Program-made: the position numbers and the translations under genes | Shown: positions 9,205-18,308 of the stretch, one piece after another | Numbering within the stretch: the stretch's first letter is position 1 | Layout: every line of letters begins with the position of its first letter | Origin: Candidatus Methanophagales archaeon | Lineage (GTDB): Archaea > Halobacteriota > Syntropharchaeia > Alkanophagales > Methanospirareceae | NCBI GenBank assembly: GCA_030612405.1 | Contig: JAUWNY010000004.1 | Coordinates: 1-33,018, forward strand | Reading direction: 5' to 3' | DNA: 33,018 nt | The notes under the pieces: generated by a model | Database searches by the model: none | Told to the model about the DNA's origin: nothing | Seen by the model: the letters and a program-made list of their open reading frames with translations, nothing else

Positions 9205-9354
9205 ATGGAAAATCATGCCGCTCAAATTTTGCTCTTGAACTGGAACGGATGGGAAGATACGATAATCGAATGTCTTGAATGCATAAAGAATGATATGTAC
9301 AATATAAAACAAAGTAAAGTTAGAAAGCGAATATTTAAATATGAAATGTATTAA
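9205..9354 (+). pseudogene. N-terminal fragment of a GT2 glycosyltransferase
   Basis: MENHAAQILLLNWNGWEDTIIECLECIKNDMYN... matches head of GT2 at 15456 ([28 protein letters not shown]) then diverges and stops. Confidence 0.7.
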
Positions 9355-9356
9355 CA

Positions 9357-9393
9357 TTTATATACATGTAGCATCTACAAATTCTAAGGGGGT
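9357..9393 (+). promoter_or_regulatory. Putative TATA-like element and SD upstream of the CDP-sugar operon
   Basis: tttatatacat at 9357-9367 and aaggggg at ~9386-9392 before ATG 9405. Confidence 0.4.
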
Positions 9394-9404
9394 AGAGAAG
9401 TAGC

Positions 9405-10205
9405 ATGATCGAAACGGAAAAAATACCAGTCGTCATCCTCTGCGGCGGCATGGGCACAAGACTAAGAGAAGAAACAGAATACAAACCAAAGCCTATGATC
9501 GAGATTGGAAACAAACCGATCTTATGGCATATAATGAAAATATACTCAGCTTATGGGTTTAAGGACTTTATTCTCTGCTTAGGCTACAAAGGTGAAATGA
9601 TCAAAAGTTATTTTTATAACTATGAGATTTCAAATAACGATTTTACGGTAGAATTAGGCAGCTATAAGCATGTAGAAATTCACAGCAATCATAAAGAAAA
9701 AGGCTGGCGGGTTACTCTTGCTGATACAGGGGAGACGGCTTTGAAAGGTTCCAGGATAAAGAAAATAGAAAAATATGTAAATGGTGATTTATTCATGCTT
9801 ACTTACGGGGATGGTGTAGCAGACATAAACTTGCATGAACTACTGTCTTTTCATAAAAATCATGGTCGCATAGGAACAGTAACAGGTGTCCAACCACCAT
9901 CAAGATTTGGTGAAATGATAATTAAAGATAATAAGGATGTTTCATTTACAGAAAAACCGCAAGTTTCTGAGGGTTTAATAAACGGTGGATTTTTTGTTTT
10001 CAATCGAAAAATCTTCGACTATTTATCGGAGGATAATAATTGTGATTTTGAAGTGGGGCCTTTAGAGCAATTAGCCGAAGAGGGTGAATTAAGGGTATAT
10101 GAACTCAAAGGAGATTGGGCATGTATGGATACTTTTAGGGATATGCAGTATCTTAATAAGTTGTGGGAAAGTAGGAAAGCATTTTGGAAAATTTGGGATA
10201 AGTAA
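9405..10205 (+). CDS. rfbF: Glucose-1-phosphate cytidylyltransferase
   Basis: VVILCGGMGTRLREETEYKPKPMIEIGNKPILWHIMKIY, TYGDGVADINL, FTEKPQ, GDWACMDTFRDM. Confidence 0.93.
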   Translation: MIETEKIPVVILCGGMGTRLREETEYKPKPMIEIGNKPILWHIMKIYSAYGFKDFILCLGYKGEMIKSYFYNYEISNNDFTVELGSYKHVEIHSNHKEKGWRVTLADTGETALKGSRIKKIEKYVNGDLFMLTYGDGVADINLHELLSFHKNHGRIGTVTGVQPPSRFGEMIIKDNKDVSFTEKPQVSEGLINGGFFVFNRKIFDYLSEDNNCDFEVGPLEQLAEEGELRVYELKGDWACMDTFRDMQYLNKLWESRKAFWKIWDK

Positions 10206-10207
10206 AA

Positions 10208-11164
10208 ATGAGGAAACTAAACAAAGTATTAGTAACGGGAGCTACTGGCTTTATCGGTTCTCATTTAACGCAGAGATTGATACGAGAGGGATTTGAAGTT
10301 GGAATATTAAAGCGAGAAAAATCAAATATATGGAGGATTAAAGGTTTGTTAGATGAAATAGTGGCTTATGATGTGGATTTACGAGATACAGAAGAAGTTT
10401 CTAAAGCGTTTTCGCATTTTAGACCAGATGTTATTTTTCATTTGGCTACCTACTATGCGGTGGAACACAAGCCACAAGAAATACCCCTAATGGTTGATAC
10501 AAATGTTTTAGGAACAGCAAATCTGCTCGAAGCATCTAAAGAATCTATGGTTAAGCTATTTGTTAATACAAGCTCTTGTTTTGTCTATAAAGAAAGCGAA
10601 AACAAGTTAAGAGAAAACGATGACTTGAGCCCTTTAAACCTATACGCATTGACAAAGATACAAGCAGAACAAGCCTGCAGTTTTTATGCAGAAAAATATG
10701 GATTGAAAGCAATAACCTTCCGCCTCTTCCCGCCTTATGGTCCGGCTGATCACGAACGAAGATTGATCCCTTATGTCATAAAGAGTTTGCTTGAAGGAGA
10801 AAAGCTGAAGATGACCACAGGGAAGCAAAGATGGGACTTTGTTTTTGTTGATGATATAGTGGATGCTTACTTCAAACTTTTATCTGTTTCTGATCTTCCC
10901 AAAAAACATGAAATCTTCAATATTGGAACGGGGAACGCCGTCAGTGTTCGAGAAGTTGTATCCCGAATAAAGGAAATCATAGGTGCTGGGTTAGAGCCTG
11001 AATGGGGAGCAATTCCTCACAGAAAGAACGAGGTTTGGTTTATCTGTGCGGACATAAGCAAGACCGAAACATTTTTAAGGTGGCAACCTAAAATACAAAT
11101 CATGGAAAGAGGGTTGGAGCTCACGGTAGAGTGGTATAAAAACTTTTGGAAAAAGGAAGTATAA
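10208..11164 (+). CDS. NAD-dependent epimerase/dehydratase (extended SDR), candidate CDP-dideoxyhexose reductase/epimerase
   Basis: VTGATGFIGSHL, YALTKIQAE (YxxxK), RLFPPYGP; placed between rfbF and rfbG. Confidence 0.85.
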   Translation: MRKLNKVLVTGATGFIGSHLTQRLIREGFEVGILKREKSNIWRIKGLLDEIVAYDVDLRDTEEVSKAFSHFRPDVIFHLATYYAVEHKPQEIPLMVDTNVLGTANLLEASKESMVKLFVNTSSCFVYKESENKLRENDDLSPLNLYALTKIQAEQACSFYAEKYGLKAITFRLFPPYGPADHERRLIPYVIKSLLEGEKLKMTTGKQRWDFVFVDDIVDAYFKLLSVSDLPKKHEIFNIGTGNAVSVREVVSRIKEIIGAGLEPEWGAIPHRKNEVWFICADISKTETFLRWQPKIQIMERGLELTVEWYKNFWKKEV

Positions 11165-11166
11165 AA

Positions 11167-11628
11167 ATGGATGAGAAAGAGATTGAAGGCGTGATTGTGA
11201 AACCCCTGAAAAAGATACCTGATGAAAGGGGATGTATCTACCACATGCTCAGAAACGATGACCCAGTTTTTGAGAAGTTTGGAGAAATATATTTTTCAGT
11301 AGTATATCCCGGAGTCATTAAGGGATGGCATCTTCACGAGAAAATGACGCTGAATTATACTATTATACAGGGAATGATAAAACTTGTTCTTTATGATGAT
11401 AGGGAAAATTCTCCTACGAAGGGCAATTTGATGGAATTGTTTATTGGTGAAGAAAACTACTGTTTGGTTAAGATACCACCAAGAATTTGGAATGGATTTA
11501 AGGGTGTAGGAAACAAACCAGCCATAGTTGCAAATTGTGCAACATTACCTCATGATCCAAATGAGATAAAAAGAATTAGTCCAGTTACGGATAAGATACC
11601 TTATGATTGGGGGCTAAAACATGGATAG
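11167..11628 (+). CDS. dTDP-4-dehydrorhamnose 3,5-epimerase (RfbC)-like protein; start refined
   Basis: PDERGCIYHMLRNDDPVFEKFGEIYFSVVYPGVIKGWHLHEKMTLNYTIIQGMIKLVLYD. Confidence 0.8.
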   Translation: MDEKEIEGVIVKPLKKIPDERGCIYHMLRNDDPVFEKFGEIYFSVVYPGVIKGWHLHEKMTLNYTIIQGMIKLVLYDDRENSPTKGNLMELFIGEENYCLVKIPPRIWNGFKGVGNKPAIVANCATLPHDPNEIKRISPVTDKIPYDWGLKHG

Positions 11629-12757
11629 AACCATAAATGGTTACTTTGGAGATATATACAAAAATAAAAAAGTGCTAATTACAGGTCATACTGGCTTTAA
11701 GGGTAGTTGGTTATCTTTATGGCTTACAGAGTTAGGTGCAAATGTTATCGGCTACTCCTTAGAACCTCCAACAGAACCAAATTTATTTGAAGCTATAACT
11801 CTGAAGGATAAAATTACACATATTATTGGGGATGTCAGAGACGAAGAACATTTAATCTCCATCTTTGAAAAATATCAGCCCGAATTTGTTTTCCACCTAG
11901 CAGCCCAACCATTAGTGAGGGTTTCATATAAAGAGCCAAAACTTACTTATGAAACAAATGTAATGGGAACTATAAATGTTCTGGAAGCAGTAAAAAAAAT
12001 AAAAAGCGTTAGGGTCTGTGTTATTATTACCAGCGATAAGTGTTATGAAAATAAGGAATGGGTTTACGGATACAGAGAAACAGACCCTGTGGGCGGATAT
12101 GATCCATATAGCTCAAGTAAGGGCTGTGCTGAACTTGTAACCAGTGCATATAGAAGATCATTTTTCAATCCCGAAGATTACAGCAAAACTCATAATGTAG
12201 CTTTATCTTCTGTTCGTGCAGGAAACGTTATAGGTGGTGGAGATTGGGGAGAAGATAGGATTATCCCTGATTGCATAAGGGCTATTGCTAAAAATAAAGC
12301 AATTAATATCCGTAGCCCACAAGCAACAAGACCATGGCAATATGTTCTGGAACCCTTATCAGGTTATTTATTGCTTGGAGCCTTGATGTATGAAGACGGG
12401 GGCAAGTATAGTAGTGCTTGGAATTTCGGTCCGAACGATGAAAGCATAAAAACCGTGGAGGATTTGGTTAATCTTGTAATTAAATATTGGGATGGTGGTA
12501 CTTATACAATAGACACCTTAAATCATCCACATGAAGCAGGTCTTTTGAAGTTAGATGCAAGCAAAGCCAGAGCATTACTTGGCTGGAAGCCAATTTATGA
12601 CGTTTATAAAGCAGTTGAAAAGACTATTAATTGGTATAAGAATTTTTATAATGGTATGAGAAATGAAAAGTTGTATGAATTTACAGTAGGAGTACTTTGG
12701 GAATATGTAAATCGGATGAGTGATGAATATGGAATGATGGGGGAGAAGGGTGATTGA
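11621..12757 (+). CDS. rfbG: CDP-glucose 4,6-dehydratase
   Basis: KVLITGHTGFKGSWLSLWLTELGANVIGYSLEPPTEPNLFE, HLAAQPLVRVSYKEP, RAGNVIGGGDWGEDRIIPD. Confidence 0.94.
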   Translation: MDRTINGYFGDIYKNKKVLITGHTGFKGSWLSLWLTELGANVIGYSLEPPTEPNLFEAITLKDKITHIIGDVRDEEHLISIFEKYQPEFVFHLAAQPLVRVSYKEPKLTYETNVMGTINVLEAVKKIKSVRVCVIITSDKCYENKEWVYGYRETDPVGGYDPYSSSKGCAELVTSAYRRSFFNPEDYSKTHNVALSSVRAGNVIGGGDWGEDRIIPDCIRAIAKNKAINIRSPQATRPWQYVLEPLSGYLLLGALMYEDGGKYSSAWNFGPNDESIKTVEDLVNLVIKYWDGGTYTIDTLNHPHEAGLLKLDASKARALLGWKPIYDVYKAVEKTINWYKNFYNGMRNEKLYEFTVGVLWEYVNRMSDEYGMMGEKGD

Positions 12758-12758
12758 A

Positions 12759-12836
12759 ATGTTAGCAATAAAGGCAGTTGTAAAAAATGCAGTATCAGAA
12801 TGGAAAAATCTGGAGGAAGAGGAAGTATGGAAATAA
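12759..12836 (+). pseudogene. Remnant of an antitoxin gene of the type at 13647
   Basis: MLAIKAVVKNAVSEWKNLEEEEVWK* shares head with [12 protein letters not shown]... at 13647 but lacks most of the body. Confidence 0.5.
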
Positions 12837-12867
12837 GAGAAGGAATACTTTGCGGGGGAGGGCTAGA

Positions 12868-13080
12868 ATGCAGGCAATTAGAGACCTAATAGATACAGAA
12901 AAGCTGAAGCATATTATGAACATACCAGAGAACTTTGGGGATAAAGTTGAGGTTATTGTTCTGCCTTTTAATAAGGATGAAAAAAGCGAGTCATATTACT
13001 TAATGAAAATGCAACAACACTGCGGATACATTCAGGCTTTATTAAATGATCCAGATGAGGACGTATGGGATGACTTATAA
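12868..13080 (+). CDS. Small antitoxin-like protein (start refined)
   Basis: MQAIRDLIDTEKLKHIMNIPENFGDKVEVIVLPFNKDEK...DPDEDVWDDL; overlaps next ORF start as in TA pairs. Confidence 0.5.
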   Translation: MQAIRDLIDTEKLKHIMNIPENFGDKVEVIVLPFNKDEKSESYYLMKMQQHCGYIQALLNDPDEDVWDDL

Positions 13081-13639
13081 AAAAATCAGCAAAAATATTA
13101 TTCTGATTAGTAACTCAGATTTTGCTAAGAGTTCCTTACCTAGAGAATCCTTTTTACATATGGATAAATCAGTTTTACTCGACAAATCTGTCTTTACCGA
13201 GGAAGTCGCTGAAATGACTTCTTCATTTATGGATAGTGTTGTAAGAGCGATGATAATAGGAAAGTCTAAGCTTTATTATGAAAAGTTCCACAAGCCAATT
13301 CAGCATAAAGAATTTATTCAGGGCAAAGATTACATCTCTTATGCAGGACGGGTCTATGAGAACAAATATGGAAATTACGAGGATGCAGAAAAAGCGATTA
13401 GAAGCGATTTTGTGCTCGGGGGACATAAAGCATTTTATGTAAGAAAAGCAACGAAAAGAATATCTTTATCTATTGTTTCGGAACTCGACAGCAACATGCT
13501 TAATAGATGGGGATTAAACGCTTATAACTCTGTTCGGGAAGCAGTAGAAGAAGAGATAAACAAAAATATGTATGAAAATGCTAAAATAGGAATAGTTAAA
13601 AATGGCTTAGCCATACTATTAAATGTTAGCGGAGGATAA
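13070..13639 (+). pseudogene. Chimeric ORF: MazF/PemK C-terminal half + RfbH N-terminal linker + LarA/DUF2088-like C-terminal tail
   Basis: IILISNSDFAKSSLPRESFLHMDKSVLLDKSVFTEEVAEMTSSFMDSVVRAM aligns without gaps to [52 protein letters not shown] of 13858 ORF; then EFIQGKDYISYAGRVY vs [16 protein letters not shown]; then VLGGHKAFYVRKATKRISLSIVSEL... Confidence 0.5.
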
Positions 13640-13646
13640 AAATAAA

Positions 13647-13874
13647 ATGTTAGCAGTAAAGGCAGTGGTAAAAGATGGCTTGATAAAGCCGTTGGAAGCG
13701 ATAGACTTACCAGAAGACAAGGAAATTGTCATTTATATCTCTGAAGAAAAAGAGGAAGAATATTCAGATTGGACTGAAGAAGAATGGCAAAGATTTAGCC
13801 TTCATAGTTTTATGAAGACCGAAGACGATAAAGATGTAAACTGGGAGGGTTTCTTCAATGTTAAAAACGGGTGA
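13647..13874 (+). CDS. Antitoxin-like protein (AF2212/DUF104-type), partner of the MazF domain
   Basis: [31 protein letters not shown]; overlaps the MazF ORF by 17 nt. Confidence 0.65.
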   Translation: MLAVKAVVKDGLIKPLEAIDLPEDKEIVIYISEEKEEEYSDWTEEEWQRFSLHSFMKTEDDKDVNWEGFFNVKNG

Positions 13875-15459
13875 TATACTCATTGCGGAATTTGCATATA
13901 GCGATCAGTCCGGGTTAAAACGAAGACCAGTTGTTTTGATAGAGCGATTTAAAGAGGATCTGCTTGTTGCATATTTTACGAGAGAGGTCGAGAAGTATGC
14001 AGATGAAACAACCTCCGTACGGATATCGCAAGAAGATATGTGCGAAGGTTCGATTAAATCCACAAGCATTATAAGATTGCATAAACTTGCTCTCGTAGAT
14101 GAAAGATTGTGTAAATGGGTGGCACGAATTGGAACTAAAAAGGTTGATGAAATACTTAGAAAACTTGCTACTATCCCAACCAAGGCTCATTTTAAAAATG
14201 TACATGGAGCTTCTTCATCCTTTACACCGGGCGAATCTTATATTCGCTACGCCGGCAGGGTCTACGACGAAAAAGAAATGATTTCTTTAGTGGATTCTGC
14301 ACTGGATTTCTGGCTTACAGCAGGGAGGTTTGCAAAACAATTTGAGGAGGAATTTGCCAAGTTCTTAGGAGTAAAACATTGCATTTTAACAAATTCAGGT
14401 TCTTCCGCTAATCTCTTAGCCATATCTACTTTAACTTCTCCCAAGTTAGGCGAGAGGAGACTTAAACCCGGCGATGAAGTAATTACCGTAGCCGCAGCGT
14501 TTCCCACAACCGTAAATCCAATTGTTCAGAACAATTTGGTGCCGGTTTTTCTGGATGTAGATGTCGGAACTTATAACATCCAGGCAGATAAGATTGAAGA
14601 GGCATTAACCGAAAAAACAAAAGCTATTTTTTTAGCGCATACGCTTGGTAATCCATTTGACCTCGATAAAGTCTTGGAAATATGTGAAGCGTACAACCTT
14701 TGGCTGATAGAAGATAACTGTGATGCTTTAGGCTCAAAATACAACGGAAAATATACAGGAACGTTTGGTCACATAGCTACTTTTAGTTTCTATCCGCCTC
14801 ATCACATCACTATGGGTGAAGGTGGAGCTTTGGTAACTGACGATACTCAGCTAAAGAAGCTGATCGAATCTTTTAGAGACTGGGGGAGGGATTGTTGGTG
14901 CGAACCCGGTTGTGATAATACCTGTGGAAAAAGATTTGGATGGCAGTTGGGTACTTTGCCTTTTGGCTATGACCACAAATATATTTATTCGCATATTGGA
15001 TATAACTTAAAAGTTACCGATATGCAGGCAGCAGTGGGTGTGGCGCAGTTGAAAAAGCTTCCAAGGTTTATCGAGGCGAGAAAGAGGAATTGGGGACTTC
15101 TTTATGAGGGGTTAAGGAAGTATGAGGATTATTTCATTCTTCCGAAAGCTGCGGATAAATCTGACCCGAGTTGGTTTGGATTTCTATTGACAGTTAAAGA
15201 GAACGCTCCATTTTCAAGGAATGAGATTACGAACTACCTGGAAGAGAACAAGATTGCGACCAGGTTACTCTTTTCGGGGAATATCATCCGCCATCCAGGT
15301 TTTGAGAGTGTGAAATATCGTGTTTACAATAATCTTAGGAATACAGACATTACAATGAATAATACTTTTTGGATTGGAGTTTATCCAGGTCTCACCAAAG
15401 AGATGATTGATTATGAATTGAAAAAATTTGATGCGTTTTTAGGAGATGAACGTAAATGA
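13858..15459 (+). CDS. rfbH: Fusion: N-terminal MazF/PemK-family toxin domain + RfbH-type CDP-4-keto-6-deoxyglucose-3-dehydrase (E1)
   Basis: [28 protein letters not shown]...[25 protein letters not shown] then [54 protein letters not shown] (His for PLP Lys), [18 protein letters not shown] Fe-S cysteines. Confidence 0.88.
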   Translation: MLKTGDILIAEFAYSDQSGLKRRPVVLIERFKEDLLVAYFTREVEKYADETTSVRISQEDMCEGSIKSTSIIRLHKLALVDERLCKWVARIGTKKVDEILRKLATIPTKAHFKNVHGASSSFTPGESYIRYAGRVYDEKEMISLVDSALDFWLTAGRFAKQFEEEFAKFLGVKHCILTNSGSSANLLAISTLTSPKLGERRLKPGDEVITVAAAFPTTVNPIVQNNLVPVFLDVDVGTYNIQADKIEEALTEKTKAIFLAHTLGNPFDLDKVLEICEAYNLWLIEDNCDALGSKYNGKYTGTFGHIATFSFYPPHHITMGEGGALVTDDTQLKKLIESFRDWGRDCWCEPGCDNTCGKRFGWQLGTLPFGYDHKYIYSHIGYNLKVTDMQAAVGVAQLKKLPRFIEARKRNWGLLYEGLRKYEDYFILPKAADKSDPSWFGFLLTVKENAPFSRNEITNYLEENKIATRLLFSGNIIRHPGFESVKYRVYNNLRNTDITMNNTFWIGVYPGLTKEMIDYELKKFDAFLGDERK

Positions 15460-16562
15460 TTATGAGGGAAGAATCTATGTCAACGGCGGTTATTGAAAAT
15501 AATCCAAGAGTTACAATCATCCTACTAAACTATAATGGATGGGAGGATGCAATCGAATGTTTGGAATCTGTCTATAAGATAGCGTATCCTAATTGGGAGC
15601 TTATCCTTGTTGATAATGGGTCAGTAGATGGTTCGGTGTCAAAAATAAAAGAATGGGCGGCAGGCGAAATCACAGTTGAATCTAAATTTTTTGAATATGA
15701 TGCGGAAAGAAAACCAATAGAATATATTGAAGAATTATTTTATGATGAAGAAGAAGCAAGAGTAAAGGTATCGAAAAAAGAAAAAGAATGGGATACGTTG
15801 CTTCCATATCAAAAACTTTCTATATTACGAATTGAGAAAAATCGTGGGTTTACTGGTGGTAACAATATTGGGATAGAATATATCTTAAAAGAGAAAAAAA
15901 CAGATTATATATTGTTATTGAGTAATGACACTGTTGTGGATAAAGAGTTCTTGAGTGAATTGGTCAAGGTTGCTGAAAGCGATAATAATATTGGTCTTGT
16001 TGGAGCGAAGATTTATTATTATGATTATAATGGTAGAAAAGATGTGATTTGGTTTGCAGGAGAAGAGTTCAGTTTTTGGAAAGGAGAGTTGTATAATAGA
16101 TATGGAATAAATGAAATCGACAAAGGTAATTATGAAAAAATAAAAGAAGTGGATAAATTAGACGGAGCGTGCATACTCATAAAGAAAAGTGTATTGCAGA
16201 AAGTTGGGTTGCTTGACCCTGAATATTTTATTTACTGGGAAGTGACAGAGTTATGCTTTAGAGTATCTAAAAGAAATTTGAAAGGACTATATGTTCCGAA
16301 AGCCAAAATATGGCATAAAGTAAGCGCATCAACTGGAGGACATTTAGGTAGGGATCATGTATATTATATGACCAGAAATCGGTTTTTGTGTATGAAGAAA
16401 AATGCCAGAAAAATACAAATGTTTACATTTTTGTTGTACTTTTTTGGATTTAGATTTTGGTTTTTTATAGGTATTTATATATTATATCATAGAAATATAA
16501 ACGCTTTAAAATATTTTTTGAAGGGAGTCAAAGATGGAATAAGATTTTTTACACCTTTTTAG
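15456..16562 (+). CDS. GT2 family glycosyltransferase
   Basis: [60 protein letters not shown] overlap with rfbH. Confidence 0.9.
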   Translation: MIMREESMSTAVIENNPRVTIILLNYNGWEDAIECLESVYKIAYPNWELILVDNGSVDGSVSKIKEWAAGEITVESKFFEYDAERKPIEYIEELFYDEEEARVKVSKKEKEWDTLLPYQKLSILRIEKNRGFTGGNNIGIEYILKEKKTDYILLLSNDTVVDKEFLSELVKVAESDNNIGLVGAKIYYYDYNGRKDVIWFAGEEFSFWKGELYNRYGINEIDKGNYEKIKEVDKLDGACILIKKSVLQKVGLLDPEYFIYWEVTELCFRVSKRNLKGLYVPKAKIWHKVSASTGGHLGRDHVYYMTRNRFLCMKKNARKIQMFTFLLYFFGFRFWFFIGIYILYHRNINALKYFLKGVKDGIRFFTPF

Positions 16563-16630
16563 CTATACACGTCGTAGGCAGATAGTCAGCCGAAAAAGAT
16601 ATTGAAGAGATTTATGTAACCAAAACCCCC

Positions 16631-18307
16631 TCACTTCCTTCCCTTAATCACTCTAATCACACTATTTCTCTTCCTTAAGACTCGTGGATACACTTCCCGG
16701 TACGCATATTCTCTCCTCCTAAAATATTCCGCCAGTATTCTCGCTTTAGCCTTATCTAAAAATCCTTCGCGACATTCACCCGCCAAGGGAAAATTATACT
16801 CTTTCCTAATCTTTGGGTCATTGAAATCCATGTTCATATTCTTGTAATAAACACCATTTTCAATATGATAAACTCCTCCCTGCCTCGCGAAAGACATTAC
16901 AAAATCATCTTCTAACTCCCTGTAATTCAATTCAAGTAATGATGCAACACCATTAACGCTCCCGTTCCAATCCAATCCATAAGGTTGAGGCTCTGTAAAC
17001 AATTTCACATCTCCTTTAAAGATATTTCCAAGATGCTTCTCATGAGAATCCGGTGATGTGTATACATCTCCATGATGATCTACAAGAATATAATACATTC
17101 CCTGATAGCTCAGCCATCCCTTAAAATCAACATTAAAATCATTCAGCATATATTTTATGGTTGCATCATCAGAATATCTTGCGGTAAGTTGCCGTTCCTC
17201 TTCAGTATATGCCTTTGGATATAATTTACCGTTATACCAACCTTTAAATCTCCTGACATGAACGAGGAAATTATGCTCATCGAATATTTTAAACCACTCT
17301 TCAAACTTATCAATGAAAGGAGGCCACATAACAAACACTACCGGACACTCTAATCCATGTTCTCTCAAGAACAAAAGTTTATCTAGGAATTTATCAATCG
17401 AAGTTTGCGTAGGATGAAATGACGCATTAATGTTGAACCTCTTCTCCTTAAACAATTTCGTCTCTACGAGCCTATTCAATCGAGGAGACAGATTGCTTGT
17501 CATGTGTCCATACCAATTTGGCTCCTTAGCAATCATGTTCAGTACATCATAGAAATTTTTTGCTACCATTGGCTCACCAAAAGCGAGGTAAAAAACCAGC
17601 TTTTGGTTCCCAAAAGTTCTCTTAAAGGCATCATGCCATTCATTTATATCACCTTGAAAATGATGCCCCAGCCTATATTCATGAGGTGCATAACAATATT
17701 CACATTTGTAATTACAGAATGCATTATCCAACCCGTTAAAGCCCCAGACGATAACAGTTTGGCTTCTTGGCACGACCTGCATCAATGTTTTGCAAATTAT
17801 CTCATTTCCAACTCTCTCATTTGGATGTATCTCATCGTAAAGCCCTTCTTTGATGTTTGGCAACTCTTTCATCCATAAAGAATGAACATCTGCTATCCTG
17901 ACTCTCTTTTCATAAGCGACATCTCTTATTACTTCGTTGTATTCAATCAATTGTTTGCTAACTTGACCTTTCTGGTGATAATCCGGATTCATAGCCGTTA
18001 AGATAACTCTTATACCTCTTTTATCGAGTTCATCTACAATAAATCCAAGATTGTTTCTGAAAGTCTCTTTTTCAACTCCCTTTCTCCAATCGTTCATTCC
18101 AAATCCCACCACAACAACATCCGGCTCCAATGCTATCACTTGATCTAACCTTCGTAGACCATCCACAGATGTTTCGCTCACCACGCCCGCATTGATAACT
18201 TCAATCTGGAGATCACTGTATTCCTCTTTTATCTTCTTCTCAAACCTACTGCAATATCCTTTCGTTATCGAATCGCCAAAACAAACAATTTTACATGGAT
18301 TTTCCAT
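16631..18307 (-). CDS. SGNH/GDSL-hydrolase domain fused to radical SAM protein (start refined to MENPCKIV)
   Basis: FGDSITKGY, GFGMNDW, DEIHPN (SGNH blocks) followed by CNYKCEYC radical SAM motif in the same ORF. Confidence 0.85.
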   Translation of the reverse strand: MENPCKIVCFGDSITKGYCSRFEKKIKEEYSDLQIEVINAGVVSETSVDGLRRLDQVIALEPDVVVVGFGMNDWRKGVEKETFRNNLGFIVDELDKRGIRVILTAMNPDYHQKGQVSKQLIEYNEVIRDVAYEKRVRIADVHSLWMKELPNIKEGLYDEIHPNERVGNEIICKTLMQVVPRSQTVIVWGFNGLDNAFCNYKCEYCYAPHEYRLGHHFQGDINEWHDAFKRTFGNQKLVFYLAFGEPMVAKNFYDVLNMIAKEPNWYGHMTSNLSPRLNRLVETKLFKEKRFNINASFHPTQTSIDKFLDKLLFLREHGLECPVVFVMWPPFIDKFEEWFKIFDEHNFLVHVRRFKGWYNGKLYPKAYTEEERQLTARYSDDATIKYMLNDFNVDFKGWLSYQGMYYILVDHHGDVYTSPDSHEKHLGNIFKGDVKLFTEPQPYGLDWNGSVNGVASLLELNYRELEDDFVMSFARQGGVYHIENGVYYKNMNMDFNDPKIRKEYNFPLAGECREGFLDKAKARILAEYFRRREYAYREVYPRVLRKRNSVIRVIKGRK

Positions 18308-18308
18308 A

